Positions 6,855 through 15,144 of a stretch of 55,466 bases of DNA are shown piece by piece. Each line of letters begins with the position of its first letter. Position 1 is the stretch's first letter. Source of the DNA: an uncultured Alphaproteobacteria bacterium (lineage in GTDB: Bacteria; Pseudomonadota; Alphaproteobacteria; UBA8366; JADFVY01); contig CAMYKU010000015.1 in NCBI GenBank assembly GCA_947259105.1, forward strand, positions 1 through 55,466, given 5' to 3'. The notes below the pieces were generated by a model. The model was not told where the DNA came from. It searched no databases and saw only the letters and a list, made by a program, of their open reading frames with translations. Position numbers and translations under genes: made by a program.

Positions 6855-9050
6855 TCAGGCCTCAGTCAGCATCTGTTTTACGGGTAGAATTGCGGTAACT
6901 GTCGTGCCGTGGCCGGGCTCGCTCGTCGCGCGCAGCGCGCCGCCGTGTCTTTCGACGATCTTGCGGCAGGTGGCCAGTCCGATGCCGGTGCCGTCGTACT
7001 CGCTGCGATTGTGCAAACGTTGGAAAATATTGAAGATCCGCTCGACGTATTTCATGTCGAAACCGATCCCGTTGTCGGAAATACTCAACTCCAGCAGGTC
7101 CCCGGCAGGCGCTACCGGCCCGGCCGGACGATTGTCGCCGCTTACGATCTGACCCGACACCGTTACGACCGGGGGAACATCCTTGCGGCGGAATTTCAGG
7201 GCATTGCTGATCAGGTTTTGCAGCAACTGCCGCATTTGCATTGCATCGGCTTCGACAACGGGCAGGTCCGCAACTTCCACCCGGCCGCCGGATTCCTCGA
7301 TCTGAATCTGGAGATCGGACACGACCTCCCCGGCAATGGCCTTGAAGTTACAGGCCTCGAACGGCCGGGGCTTGGTGGTTACCCGGGAATAGGCGAGGAG
7401 GTCGTTGATCAGTTTCCGCATGCGTTTGGTGGAAGACAGCATCCTGTCCAGATAGAGGGTCGCTTCCTCCCCGAGTGAACTGCCGCACATTTTGTGCAGC
7501 CGGTCGCCGAAGGCTTCGATCTTGCGCAGAGGTTCCTGCAGGTCATGCGAGGCGACCGACGCGAACTGCTGCAGTTCGTGGTTGCTTGTCTCCAGCTTCG
7601 CTTCGCGCTTCTTCAACTCGGTAACGTCGGTGTGCACGATGGCGGTGCCGCCGTGCTCCGTCCGGTGCTCGGTGATCAGGACCCATCGGCCGTTCGGAAG
7701 ACGCCTTTCGGCCGCGTGACCGCCGGACCGGTGCAATTGCATGTGCTGCTGCAACAATTCGTCCCGTTGCGACGGCGGCGCCTCGGCGTCGAGGCTGCTG
7801 TCGATCAACGCCCGGGCGACGGTTTCGTAACCCACGCCAGGCCGGATCACGTCATCGAGTTCCGGGTTCAGATCCAGAAAATGGCTGTTGCAGACGACAA
7901 GCGTGTCATCCTCGTCGTATAGGGCGAGACCCTGAGAGATGCTCTCCAGTATTACCTCGCGCGTCCGCGCCTCGATCGACGCGGCTTCAAGCTCCGCCTG
8001 CTTGATCCTTGTCGCATCGAGGATCACACCGTCCCAGAACACCGTGCCGTCAGGCGTACGGTGCGGCCGTGCAATCGCGTGCGTGTACTTCTGCTCGCCG
8101 TCCTTGGTTACGATCGTCGCCTCGACGTCCCACATCTTGAGTTCACGTGAAGCTTCGAGCAGTCTTTCCCGGAACGTTTCGCGGTATTGCGGGCCGTGGC
8201 AGTCGAACAGGGCGTTCGGATCGGAGACAATCTCCTCCGGCGACACGCCGAACAGATCCTTCGCTCCATCGCTGATATAGGTGTAGCGAATCTGCCCGTC
8301 CGGCGTCACCATGCGCTGATAAACCACACCCGGAATGCTGGCGGCGAGGGCGCCGAAACGCTGATCGGCAGAGCGCAACGCCTCGTTCGAGCGGTGATGT
8401 TCGATAGCGAAACGCGCCAGGCTTGCCAGGGCCCGAACAATCCGATCGACCCGCGGATTGCCGTCCTGCGCTGTCTGGCAATACAGCGACAGCACGCCGA
8501 GCGGCTCTCCGGACTGGTCGAGCATCGGATGCGCCCAGACGGCGCTCAGGCCATGCGACCCGGCGAGGTCGCGAAGATACGCTGGCGTCTCGGGAGATTC
8601 GGCCGACAGATCCAGGATATTTAGGGGTTTTTTGGACACGGCGCAGATCGCCTCGACTGACGCCCCGCTGCCGATACTGCCCGCGTTGATATGGCGTATA
8701 TAGTCGTCGGGCAGGTTTGGTGCGACAACATCGACAAACCGCTCGCCGCCCCGGTCCAGCACCTGGACCGAACAACAGGCATTCTCGATAACCAGCTCGG
8801 CAAGAGCCGCCGTACGGTCCAGCGTCTCCTTCAGAGGGGCCCGGCTGGCGATCAGATCGAGAATGTCGGACTGACCCTGCAGCAGCAGGAAAATCGGTTT
8901 TTGGTCCTGCCCGTTCTCGTCGACCAGAGATCCGGAAGGCGTCTGCGGGACCACGGCAATTCTGTCGCACGCGGTCGCGCTCAGGCGTGCCTCGACTGGG
9001 CCCGTGCTCGTCTCCGATACAGGCTCCGTGTTGTCCCGTTTTATGCTCAT
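6855..9050 (-). CDS. GAF-PAS-PAS sensor histidine kinase
   Basis: A cytoplasmic sensor kinase of about 731 residues. In order: an N-terminal GAF-like domain (about 60-220), a PAS/PAC domain (about 235-365, with the YISDG and DGEQKYTH stretches), a second PAS-like region ending HTDVTELKKREAKLE, an H box in ASVASHDLQEPLRKI, and an HATPase with NLISNALKF, SDNGIGFD and GTGIGLATCRKIVERHGG. The H-box type (SHDLQEPLR) is that of phytochrome-like and Rcp-partner kinases. No bilin-binding Cys is evident, so the signal is unknown. The ATG at 9050 (MSIKRDN) is chosen because the upstream extension to 9155 is AT-rich and hydrophobic. It is the first gene of the kinase operon and is divergent from the ATP-grasp unit. 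Confidence 0.88.
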   Translation of the reverse strand: MSIKRDNTEPVSETSTGPVEARLSATACDRIAVVPQTPSGSLVDENGQDQKPIFLLLQGQSDILDLIASRAPLKETLDRTAALAELVIENACCSVQVLDRGGERFVDVVAPNLPDDYIRHINAGSIGSGASVEAICAVSKKPLNILDLSAESPETPAYLRDLAGSHGLSAVWAHPMLDQSGEPLGVLSLYCQTAQDGNPRVDRIVRALASLARFAIEHHRSNEALRSADQRFGALAASIPGVVYQRMVTPDGQIRYTYISDGAKDLFGVSPEEIVSDPNALFDCHGPQYRETFRERLLEASRELKMWDVEATIVTKDGEQKYTHAIARPHRTPDGTVFWDGVILDATRIKQAELEAASIEARTREVILESISQGLALYDEDDTLVVCNSHFLDLNPELDDVIRPGVGYETVARALIDSSLDAEAPPSQRDELLQQHMQLHRSGGHAAERRLPNGRWVLITEHRTEHGGTAIVHTDVTELKKREAKLETSNHELQQFASVASHDLQEPLRKIEAFGDRLHKMCGSSLGEEATLYLDRMLSSTKRMRKLINDLLAYSRVTTKPRPFEACNFKAIAGEVVSDLQIQIEESGGRVEVADLPVVEADAMQMRQLLQNLISNALKFRRKDVPPVVTVSGQIVSGDNRPAGPVAPAGDLLELSISDNGIGFDMKYVERIFNIFQRLHNRSEYDGTGIGLATCRKIVERHGGALRATSEPGHGTTVTAILPVKQMLTEA

Positions 9051-9312
9051 ACTCGGCCCAAGTACCACGCTGGCGTGAAACGCAAAAAAAGTTAATGAAA
9101 ATCTATTTGTGTCCCAAAGTGTATTAAGTGATCTTTGCGCGAATGACATTAACAACCGGTTAAGAGCGCGACATGTTCGAGCGTGAATACCAAACGTTTA
9201 TCCGTTGATACTCAAGCTTTGCGAGACCGCCCAGACGCGAAAAGTAAGGATTTCTTAACTATTGTGCATAAAACTAATTGTGCAAATAGTCGGATGGGGA
9301 CTTTTTAGTAAA
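9051..9312. promoter_or_regulatory. AT-rich divergent promoter region
   Basis: 262 bp between the divergent kinase operon and the ATP-grasp unit, visibly richer in A+T than the flanking genes. It must hold both promoters, but no convincing -35/-10 pair was picked. A repeat structure that may be an operator lies at 9259-9291. Confidence 0.5.
9259..9291. promoter_or_regulatory. Possible operator: TTGTGCA direct repeat inside an inverted repeat
   Basis: TTGTGCA occurs at 9263-9269 and again at 9279-9285 (16-bp period). The pair is flanked by ACTATT (9259-9264) and AATAGT (9286-9291), an inverted repeat. Its position, 22-54 bp before the ATP-grasp start, suits a regulator site. No DNA-binding regulator is encoded nearby. 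Confidence 0.3.
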
Positions 9313-10560
9313 ATGTTAGATAAAACAATGAATACGAAATATTCGGCGAATCAAGTTGCGTTTGGGGATTCCACAGAGGAGCCGGAGCCAAATACGGCTC
9401 GCCCACCCCGGCGATCGGGACGTCTTGAACAGCTTGAATCCCAGGTGGCGCGTCTGCTTGGGCGGATGAATATCGCAGTGATCCACGGCGGCGATAAATC
9501 CGTTGAGGGCGCCGTGATCAACAAAACCCAGAACCCGCGTTCATGGAAGAGTTACGAGAGCGTCGCGGCGGATATCGCGGAGGCGCTGAGGCGGCTCGGC
9601 TGCAAGAGCGTGCATTTGATGCCCGACGACATGAGGCTTGGCGAACGGCTCCGTGAACACGGTATCCATATGGGCTGGCTGAACACCGGCGGCGTGCAGG
9701 GCTACGATTCGATGCTGCATGGCGCGGCGCTGCTCGAAATGGCCGGCATCCCATATGTCGGCCACGACCCGCTTACGGCCGGAATCCTGGACAACAAGCA
9801 CACGTTCAAACGCCAGTTGAACGCCTTCGGAATTCCCACCGCGACGTTCATGACCTGGCATCTTTCGCGGGGGCCGTTTTGTGCCCAGACCAACGTCCGG
9901 TTCAAACAGTGCTTCGAAGGATATCCCGGTCCATTCATCGTAAAACCCGTGTGCGGCCGCGCCTCGCAGAATATCGCCGTGATCGACGATGCCAGCGAGC
10001 TGATGGACGCCGTCGACGCGATCTATCGGGCGACCGAAAATCACGTCCTCATAGAAAAGTTCCTGCCGGGTCGCGAATTCACTGCCGCAGTCTGCGGACA
10101 GATCATCGCGCGGGAGCGGAAACTCGCCCGATCGACCCGGCCGTTCGTATTCTCCGTGGTCGAGCGGGTGCTGTCGGAAGAGGAACGCATTTTCACATCG
10201 ATGGACGTCTCCCCCATTACCATGGACCGGCTGCGGCTGCTCGGTCCGGAGAGCGATTCCGACACCTTCAAGAAGATCGTGGAGGCCGCCCGCACGATAT
10301 ATGAAGAACTGGATATAGACACGCTGATCCGGCTCGACCTGCGGATGGATGCCAATGGCGAGCTCAATATTCTCGAGGTCAATCCAAAACCCGACATCAA
10401 GAAACCAAGCGGCCAAACGACGAGCATCGTGTGCGCCGGACTGCAGGCATGCGGGATGGACTACGACGATCTGATCCTGTCGCTGTTCGCCGACCGGATT
10501 GACCGCCTGTTCTGCGAGCGCCGTCACATCGTGACGAGCTTCAACTTGCTGCTGGATTGA
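9313..10560 (+). CDS. ATP-grasp ligase, D-alanine-D-alanine ligase-like
   Basis: A protein of about 415 residues with the fold of D-Ala-D-Ala ligase, which joins a carboxylate to an amine through an acyl-phosphate. Visible: an N-terminal domain with NIAVIHGGDKSVEG, a central segment GIPYVGHDPLTAGILDNKHTFK, the ATP-binding lid FIVKPVCGRASQNI, VLIEKFLPGREFT, and the metal-binding end LRLDLRMDANGELNILEVNPKP. An extended, poorly conserved N-terminus of about 50 residues is unlike housekeeping Ddl. The start may be the ATG at 9313 or 9328. It heads a unit with a sensor-MFS protein and a binding protein, not a cell-wall cluster, so the product is more likely a small peptide-like or amino-acid conjugate than the peptidoglycan dipeptide (inference). 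Confidence 0.85.
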   Translation: MLDKTMNTKYSANQVAFGDSTEEPEPNTARPPRRSGRLEQLESQVARLLGRMNIAVIHGGDKSVEGAVINKTQNPRSWKSYESVAADIAEALRRLGCKSVHLMPDDMRLGERLREHGIHMGWLNTGGVQGYDSMLHGAALLEMAGIPYVGHDPLTAGILDNKHTFKRQLNAFGIPTATFMTWHLSRGPFCAQTNVRFKQCFEGYPGPFIVKPVCGRASQNIAVIDDASELMDAVDAIYRATENHVLIEKFLPGREFTAAVCGQIIARERKLARSTRPFVFSVVERVLSEEERIFTSMDVSPITMDRLRLLGPESDSDTFKKIVEAARTIYEELDIDTLIRLDLRMDANGELNILEVNPKPDIKKPSGQTTSIVCAGLQACGMDYDDLILSLFADRIDRLFCERRHIVTSFNLLLD

Positions 10561-10596
10561 GCAGGCGACGCGGCGTGCTGCTGAGAGCGAATTAGA

Positions 10597-12987
10597 ATGC
10601 ACTCAACGAACACAGTCCGTAGAGCGCTTGTGAGCGGCGTGGGCATGGCATTCGTCTCCGGCCTGTCGCTGTTCCTGCTTATCTATGTCGGCCATGGTGA
10701 GGCGAAGCGCACGTACCAGCAGTTTCAGGTCGAGAAACTGATGGCGCAGGGCCAGATCATCCAGAAAACGATGGATACGTTCCTTCGTGGCGGCTATTCG
10801 GTCAGGCAGTTCGTCGGCTTCAGCATGAAGGTCGGTCCGATCCTGGCCTCCGACCAGTCGATCGCGGCAATGAGCGTATTCGATCAGTCGGGTCAGCCGG
10901 TTTTCGTCGGCGGCGAAGACTCGATCCCCCTGTTGCCCATGCCGCGGCAAACAGCCGGCGCCGTATCGGCGGATTTCGACCTCCGGGAAAACGAGCAGTA
11001 TCTTCAGGTTGTATTGCCCCTGCGCAACCGGTTCGAGCAGGTGGGCAGCCTGGCCGTCACTACGCCCAAGGCGACCATCGTCGACCAGGTCATGGCGAAA
11101 TTCGAGCCTCTGTTGATCGTTGCGGCGATTTCGGCGGCTTGCTTCGGGCTGTTCGTCGCCGTCGGAGCGCCGTTCCTCGCCGGCCGGCGGGAGCGCTGGC
11201 TGCAATACGGATATGCGCTGACCTTCCTGGGGGTGTCCATTTTTGTCATTGCGACACTCATTTCGCTGTACTCGGAGGGGGCCCAGGCGAAGACAAAGGC
11301 GCTGGCAGACTCGTTGGGCGAGCGAATGAACAGCATCGTGCAGTTTGGCCTGAACATCACGGAAATCGAGGGGCTGGACCAGGTCATCAACGATTATCAG
11401 CGCCTCAATCCCGATATCAGCGCCGCGGGGCTGATGGTCGACGGATTCGTAATGATACATACCGACAAGCAAGCCGTCGGCCAGCCATGGAAAAGTCAAA
11501 GCCGCGTCTACGAATACATTGTCGATCTTACCCCGCCCGGCGGGCGGGACATCCGCATCGCCGTCGCCACGCCCGCGGATATCGTGTATCGGCAGATACT
11601 GCGCAGCGTAAAGAACTTTGCCGCGGTTTTCGTGGCCTCGGCGTTTGCGGCGGGCATCTTCCTGCAACTGGCGGGATCGGTGCGGCGCGCCGGAACGTCC
11701 AATGACCAGGACGATGCCCCGAGGGCCGACCAGGACACCGAGGAATCGGACCTCAAGCTCGTCAAGCCGGTGTTCTTCATAGCCGTCGTCGCGGAACACC
11801 TGAGCTACGCGTTTCTTCCGCAGTTCATGTACCGGGTCGTCGAGAACTCCGGAATGCACCCGGGCTCCGTTTCCCTGATCTTCATGGTCTACTATCTGTG
11901 TTTCGCACTCAGCCTGGTGCCCGCCGGACACTTTGCGCAGCATTTCAGCCCGCGGCCGCTCATGTATCTGGGCATGTCCCTGGCGGCGATCGGGCTCGGA
12001 CTCCTGGTGCTCGAACCCAACTACTATGTGGTGCTCCTGGCGCGCGCGCTATCGGGCGTCGGCCAGGGCATGCTCTTCATCGGGGTCCAGTCCTTCATTC
12101 TGGCCACGGCTGCCGAAAACAGAAAAACCCGGGGCGCGGCAATCATCGTCTTCGGGTTCCAGGGCGGTATGATCTCCGGCATGGCGATCGGCTCGCTGCT
12201 GGTGACCCAGATGGGTCCCACTGGTGTTTTCGCCCTCGCCGCACTGATGGCGGCCTTGATGGCCCTCTACACCATCGCACTGGTGCCGAAGGTTTCGAGT
12301 CGACCGTTCCTGGATCCGGAGCACGGCGGATCGCTCAAGGTCCTTTTCGGGGACCTCAGCAAGGTCTTGCGGAATTCCGAGTTCCTGCGGACCATGTTCC
12401 TGGTCGGCGTGCCGGCGAAGGCCGTGCTGACCGGCGTCGTCATATTCGGCCTGCCCATTCTGATGACGCAGGCGCATTACGCGCAAGAGGATATCGGCCA
12501 GGTTCTCATGGTTTACGCCGGCGCCGTCGTGCTGGCGAGCGGACATGCGTCGCGCGCGGTTGACCATTCAGGCAAGACGGTTTCCGCGCTCTTCTTCGGC
12601 ACTGTCCTCAGTGGCGCCGGCCTCGTCATGATCGGCCTGACGGGCTGGAATCCCCTCGCCTATCAGGCGGACAACACGGTCTTCATGACGCTGCTGCTGA
12701 TCGCCGGCGTAGCGATTGTCGGCATCGCGCACGGATACATAAACGCACCCGTGGTCACGCATGTCGCAAATTCCGAGCTTGCCGCCGCGACAGGGGAAAC
12801 CTCGGCGACCGCCGCCTACCGGTTCCTCGAGCGTATCGGCCACGTCGCCGGGCCCTTTGTCGTCGGGCAGCTTTTCATTTTCAGCGGACAGGACCCCATT
12901 GTGATCGCGTGGATCGGCGGGGCGATTGCATTGCTCGGTGTCTTGTTTCTCATCAAGTTCACCCCCGCGCAAGCCAGGTATTCATGA
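10597..12987 (+). CDS. MFS transporter fused to an N-terminal two-helix sensor region
   Basis: A 796-residue membrane protein. The first 360 residues resemble a chemoreceptor-type input: a TM helix at about 12-32, an extracytoplasmic segment (33-168), TM helices at about 170-190 and 202-224, a second extracytoplasmic segment (225-335) and a TM helix at about 340-358. A charged linker (NDQDDAPRADQDTEE) follows. Residues 385-796 are a 12-TM MFS domain with LVPAGHFAQHFSPRP, the motif-A-like loop after TM2. The fusion suggests transport gated by a periplasmic signal, or a transporter-based receptor. It starts 36 bp after the ligase gene and is followed after 15 bp by the binding-protein gene. Confidence 0.8.
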   Translation: MHSTNTVRRALVSGVGMAFVSGLSLFLLIYVGHGEAKRTYQQFQVEKLMAQGQIIQKTMDTFLRGGYSVRQFVGFSMKVGPILASDQSIAAMSVFDQSGQPVFVGGEDSIPLLPMPRQTAGAVSADFDLRENEQYLQVVLPLRNRFEQVGSLAVTTPKATIVDQVMAKFEPLLIVAAISAACFGLFVAVGAPFLAGRRERWLQYGYALTFLGVSIFVIATLISLYSEGAQAKTKALADSLGERMNSIVQFGLNITEIEGLDQVINDYQRLNPDISAAGLMVDGFVMIHTDKQAVGQPWKSQSRVYEYIVDLTPPGGRDIRIAVATPADIVYRQILRSVKNFAAVFVASAFAAGIFLQLAGSVRRAGTSNDQDDAPRADQDTEESDLKLVKPVFFIAVVAEHLSYAFLPQFMYRVVENSGMHPGSVSLIFMVYYLCFALSLVPAGHFAQHFSPRPLMYLGMSLAAIGLGLLVLEPNYYVVLLARALSGVGQGMLFIGVQSFILATAAENRKTRGAAIIVFGFQGGMISGMAIGSLLVTQMGPTGVFALAALMAALMALYTIALVPKVSSRPFLDPEHGGSLKVLFGDLSKVLRNSEFLRTMFLVGVPAKAVLTGVVIFGLPILMTQAHYAQEDIGQVLMVYAGAVVLASGHASRAVDHSGKTVSALFFGTVLSGAGLVMIGLTGWNPLAYQADNTVFMTLLLIAGVAIVGIAHGYINAPVVTHVANSELAAATGETSATAAYRFLERIGHVAGPFVVGQLFIFSGQDPIVIAWIGGAIALLGVLFLIKFTPAQARYS

Positions 12988-13002
12988 TCAAGGAGATCAA
13001 CG

Positions 13003-14214
13003 GTGTACCCTTTGTTCTCATCAAAGCATCCGGCAAGGTCGCTCGCGACGGCGGCGGCCCTGGCCTTCACAATCATCGCGGCGCCGCATCCGGCGGTCGC
13101 CGAACCGGCCTATTCGGACTGGTTCCGTTACGGCGAGAGCGTTGAGAAGACCTGGCACGTCAACGAAGTTGCCGGGGACCCCAACGAAGTGCAGATCCGG
13201 CCGCGGTATGCCAACCACAAGGCGCCCAAAAGAAAGGTGATGGTCATCTATCCGCGGCCGTCGTCCGCCTATGACACGGCGATCACCAAGATTCTCGAAA
13301 TCCTTGGCGAAAAGGACATCAACACCGAGATCGATGTCGTCAACTTCAGGAAGAGCGACGCGCGCGGCAGGAAGGTGATCGACCGCGTCGACAAGGAAGG
13401 TTACGAGCTTGTTTTCTCGATGGGCTCCGAATCCACCGAGTGGCTGTTCAGGCATTACAGCGACGGATCGGTTCCCGTCGTTTCGGTATGCTCCAAGGAT
13501 CCGGTGTTGCTTGGGCAGGCCGAAAGCTATGATGCGGGAACAGGCACCAACTTCGCGTTCACATCGTTGAACATGCCGGTCGAAGTGCAGATGGCCTATA
13601 TTCTCGAGCTCATGCCCCGTATCAAAAACTTCGCGATACTGGTCGACAGCAAGAATGTCAGCGCCGTGGAAACGCAGGCAAAGCCGATGGCGGAGTTCGC
13701 GCGGCTGCGCGGCATGCGGGTCCTCGAGCTGGCGGTGCAGGACCCGAAACTGGCGAAGGAAGAGCTGTACGGACTGGTCCGGTCAGCCGTCGCGACGATG
13801 CGCAAGAACGACCCTACACTGAGCAACAGCCTGTTCTGGATCACCGGCAGCACGTCGGTCTTTCGTGAGATTGCCACGATCAACAAATACTCCGATCGCG
13901 TCCCCGTCCTGAGCGTGGTGCCGGAGGTCGTAACCGCAGGCGACGACAGCGCCGTGCTGTCCATCGGTATAAGTTTCGAGAGCAACGCGCATCTCGCCGC
14001 GATCTATGGTGCGCAGGTGCTGTCGGGCGAAAGCCGGCCCGGCGATATGGCCGTCGGCATCGTGTCGCCGCCGGATATCGCGGTGAATTTCCGCAAGGCG
14101 CGTGAGATCGGCCTGAAAATCCCCTTCAATTTCCTTGAAAGCGCGACGTACATTTACGACTACGACGGCAAGGTCGTGCGGAATTCGAGGACATCGGTGC
14201 TACTGAATAACTAG
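13003..14214 (+). CDS. Periplasmic binding protein of the ABC_sub_bind (TrpX-like) family
   Basis: A 403-residue exported protein. The signal peptide runs to about residue 32 (SLATAAALAFTIIAAPHPAVAEPA). The body has the two-lobed type I periplasmic-binding fold of the DUF534/ABC_sub_bind family: KVMVIYPRPSSAYD, LVFSMGSESTEWLF, PVVSVCSKDP, NFAILVDSKN, FWITGSTSVF, and a final strand INFLESATYIYDYDGK-like segment. The start is the GTG at 13003, preceded by AAGGAG at a good distance. No ABC permease or ATPase gene accompanies it. It is the third gene of the ligase/MFS unit and may bind the ligand for the sensor half of the MFS protein; that is inference. The stem-loop at 14240-14267 probably ends the unit. 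Confidence 0.85.
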   Translation: MYPLFSSKHPARSLATAAALAFTIIAAPHPAVAEPAYSDWFRYGESVEKTWHVNEVAGDPNEVQIRPRYANHKAPKRKVMVIYPRPSSAYDTAITKILEILGEKDINTEIDVVNFRKSDARGRKVIDRVDKEGYELVFSMGSESTEWLFRHYSDGSVPVVSVCSKDPVLLGQAESYDAGTGTNFAFTSLNMPVEVQMAYILELMPRIKNFAILVDSKNVSAVETQAKPMAEFARLRGMRVLELAVQDPKLAKEELYGLVRSAVATMRKNDPTLSNSLFWITGSTSVFREIATINKYSDRVPVLSVVPEVVTAGDDSAVLSIGISFESNAHLAAIYGAQVLSGESRPGDMAVGIVSPPDIAVNFRKAREIGLKIPFNFLESATYIYDYDGKVVRNSRTSVLLNN

Positions 14215-14239
14215 TCCCGGATCGTCTCTGTGTGGTGAT

Positions 14240-14267
14240 GGATCGCGACGACGATCAGTCGCGATCC
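14240..14267 (+). terminator. Stem-loop after the binding-protein gene
   Basis: A perfect 10-bp inverted repeat, GGATCGCGAC (14240-14249) and GTCGCGATCC (14258-14267), with an 8-nt loop, 25 bp after the stop codon. There is no T-run behind it, so intrinsic termination is uncertain; it could protect the 3' end. Confidence 0.45.
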
Positions 14268-14472
14268 GCTCCGGGCGTCCTGCCGCAACCCGCCTGATGC
14301 AGCGGCGGCCCATTCGCGGCGCCATGCTTCGGCACGGTTCAGGACCGCCGTGCCCCGATATCGTTGACGCAGGTTCGCACGACATCGGCAATTGCCGCCG
14401 CGGCGCGGCCCTGCCAGTATCCGCCGGAACCGTCCTCAAGGCCCAAAACGCCAGCAACAAGGAATTCCGGCC

Positions 14473-15141
14473 ATGCCCCTCTACCGACATATCGTCGATT
14501 TCCCCGCCCTGCCCGCCGAGACCGTCGCCGCGGCGCGGGATGTGGCGGCGAGCCTGCTGGGCGATGCGATGAACCGCGCCGGCATAATGGCGGCGGCGAT
14601 CGGGCCGATCGCGCCGGGCACGCGGCTGGCCGGGCAGGCACGCACCGTAACGTCGATGGCGGGCGATAACGGAATCATCCATGCCGCGATCCCGCATATG
14701 CGGGCCGGAGAGGTGCTGGTCGTCGATGCGGCGCGCGTCGACGACGTGGCGGTATGGGGCGAGATCATGACCCATTCGGCGATGCAGCGCGGCGTCGCCG
14801 GGCTGGTGCTGGACGGTGCGATCCGGGACGTCGAGGCGATCCGCGAGATGGGCTTTCCGGTCTATTGCCGCGCCGTGGTGCCGCGCGGCCCGCACAAGGG
14901 CTTCGGCGGCACAATCGACGCGCCGATCGCCTGCGGCGGGGTGTCGGTGGCGCCCGGCGACCTGATCGTCGGCGACGATGACGGCGTCGCCGTGGTGCCG
15001 CTGGCCGACGTCGGCCGGGTCCTGGCGGCGGCGCAGGCCGCCCGGGCGCGCGAGGCCGAGACGATCGCGAAGATCGAGGGCGGCATGACCAGCGCCGAAC
15101 TCCTCGGCATCCCGGAGCCGGATGTGATCGGCGGGGACTGA
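14473..15141 (+). CDS. RraA-like protein (HMG aldolase / RNase E inhibitor-like fold)
   Basis: A 222-residue member of the RraA family, which includes 4-hydroxy-4-methyl-2-oxoglutarate/oxaloacetate aldolases and dimethylmenaquinone methyltransferase-labelled proteins. Signature: GQARTVTSMAGDN, a conserved GEIMTHSAMQRGVAGLVLDGAIRD-type block with the Arg-Asp pair that binds substrate and metal, and GDLIVGDDDGVAVVP. The ATG at 14473 has AAGGA 9-14 bp upstream; a start at 14392 is possible but less likely. It ends 3 bp from the convergent flavoprotein gene. Catabolic aldolase is the better guess than RNase E regulation, because the longer form with DDDGV is typical of the aldolase group. Confidence 0.85.
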   Translation: MPLYRHIVDFPALPAETVAAARDVAASLLGDAMNRAGIMAAAIGPIAPGTRLAGQARTVTSMAGDNGIIHAAIPHMRAGEVLVVDAARVDDVAVWGEIMTHSAMQRGVAGLVLDGAIRDVEAIREMGFPVYCRAVVPRGPHKGFGGTIDAPIACGGVSVAPGDLIVGDDDGVAVVPLADVGRVLAAAQAARAREAETIAKIEGGMTSAELLGIPEPDVIGGD

Positions 15142-15144
15142 ATT

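Noticed and set aside
9051..9155. 35-residue N-terminal extension of the GAF-PAS kinase
   Set aside because: The segment is AT-rich like the promoter gap, and a well-placed ATG exists at 9050.
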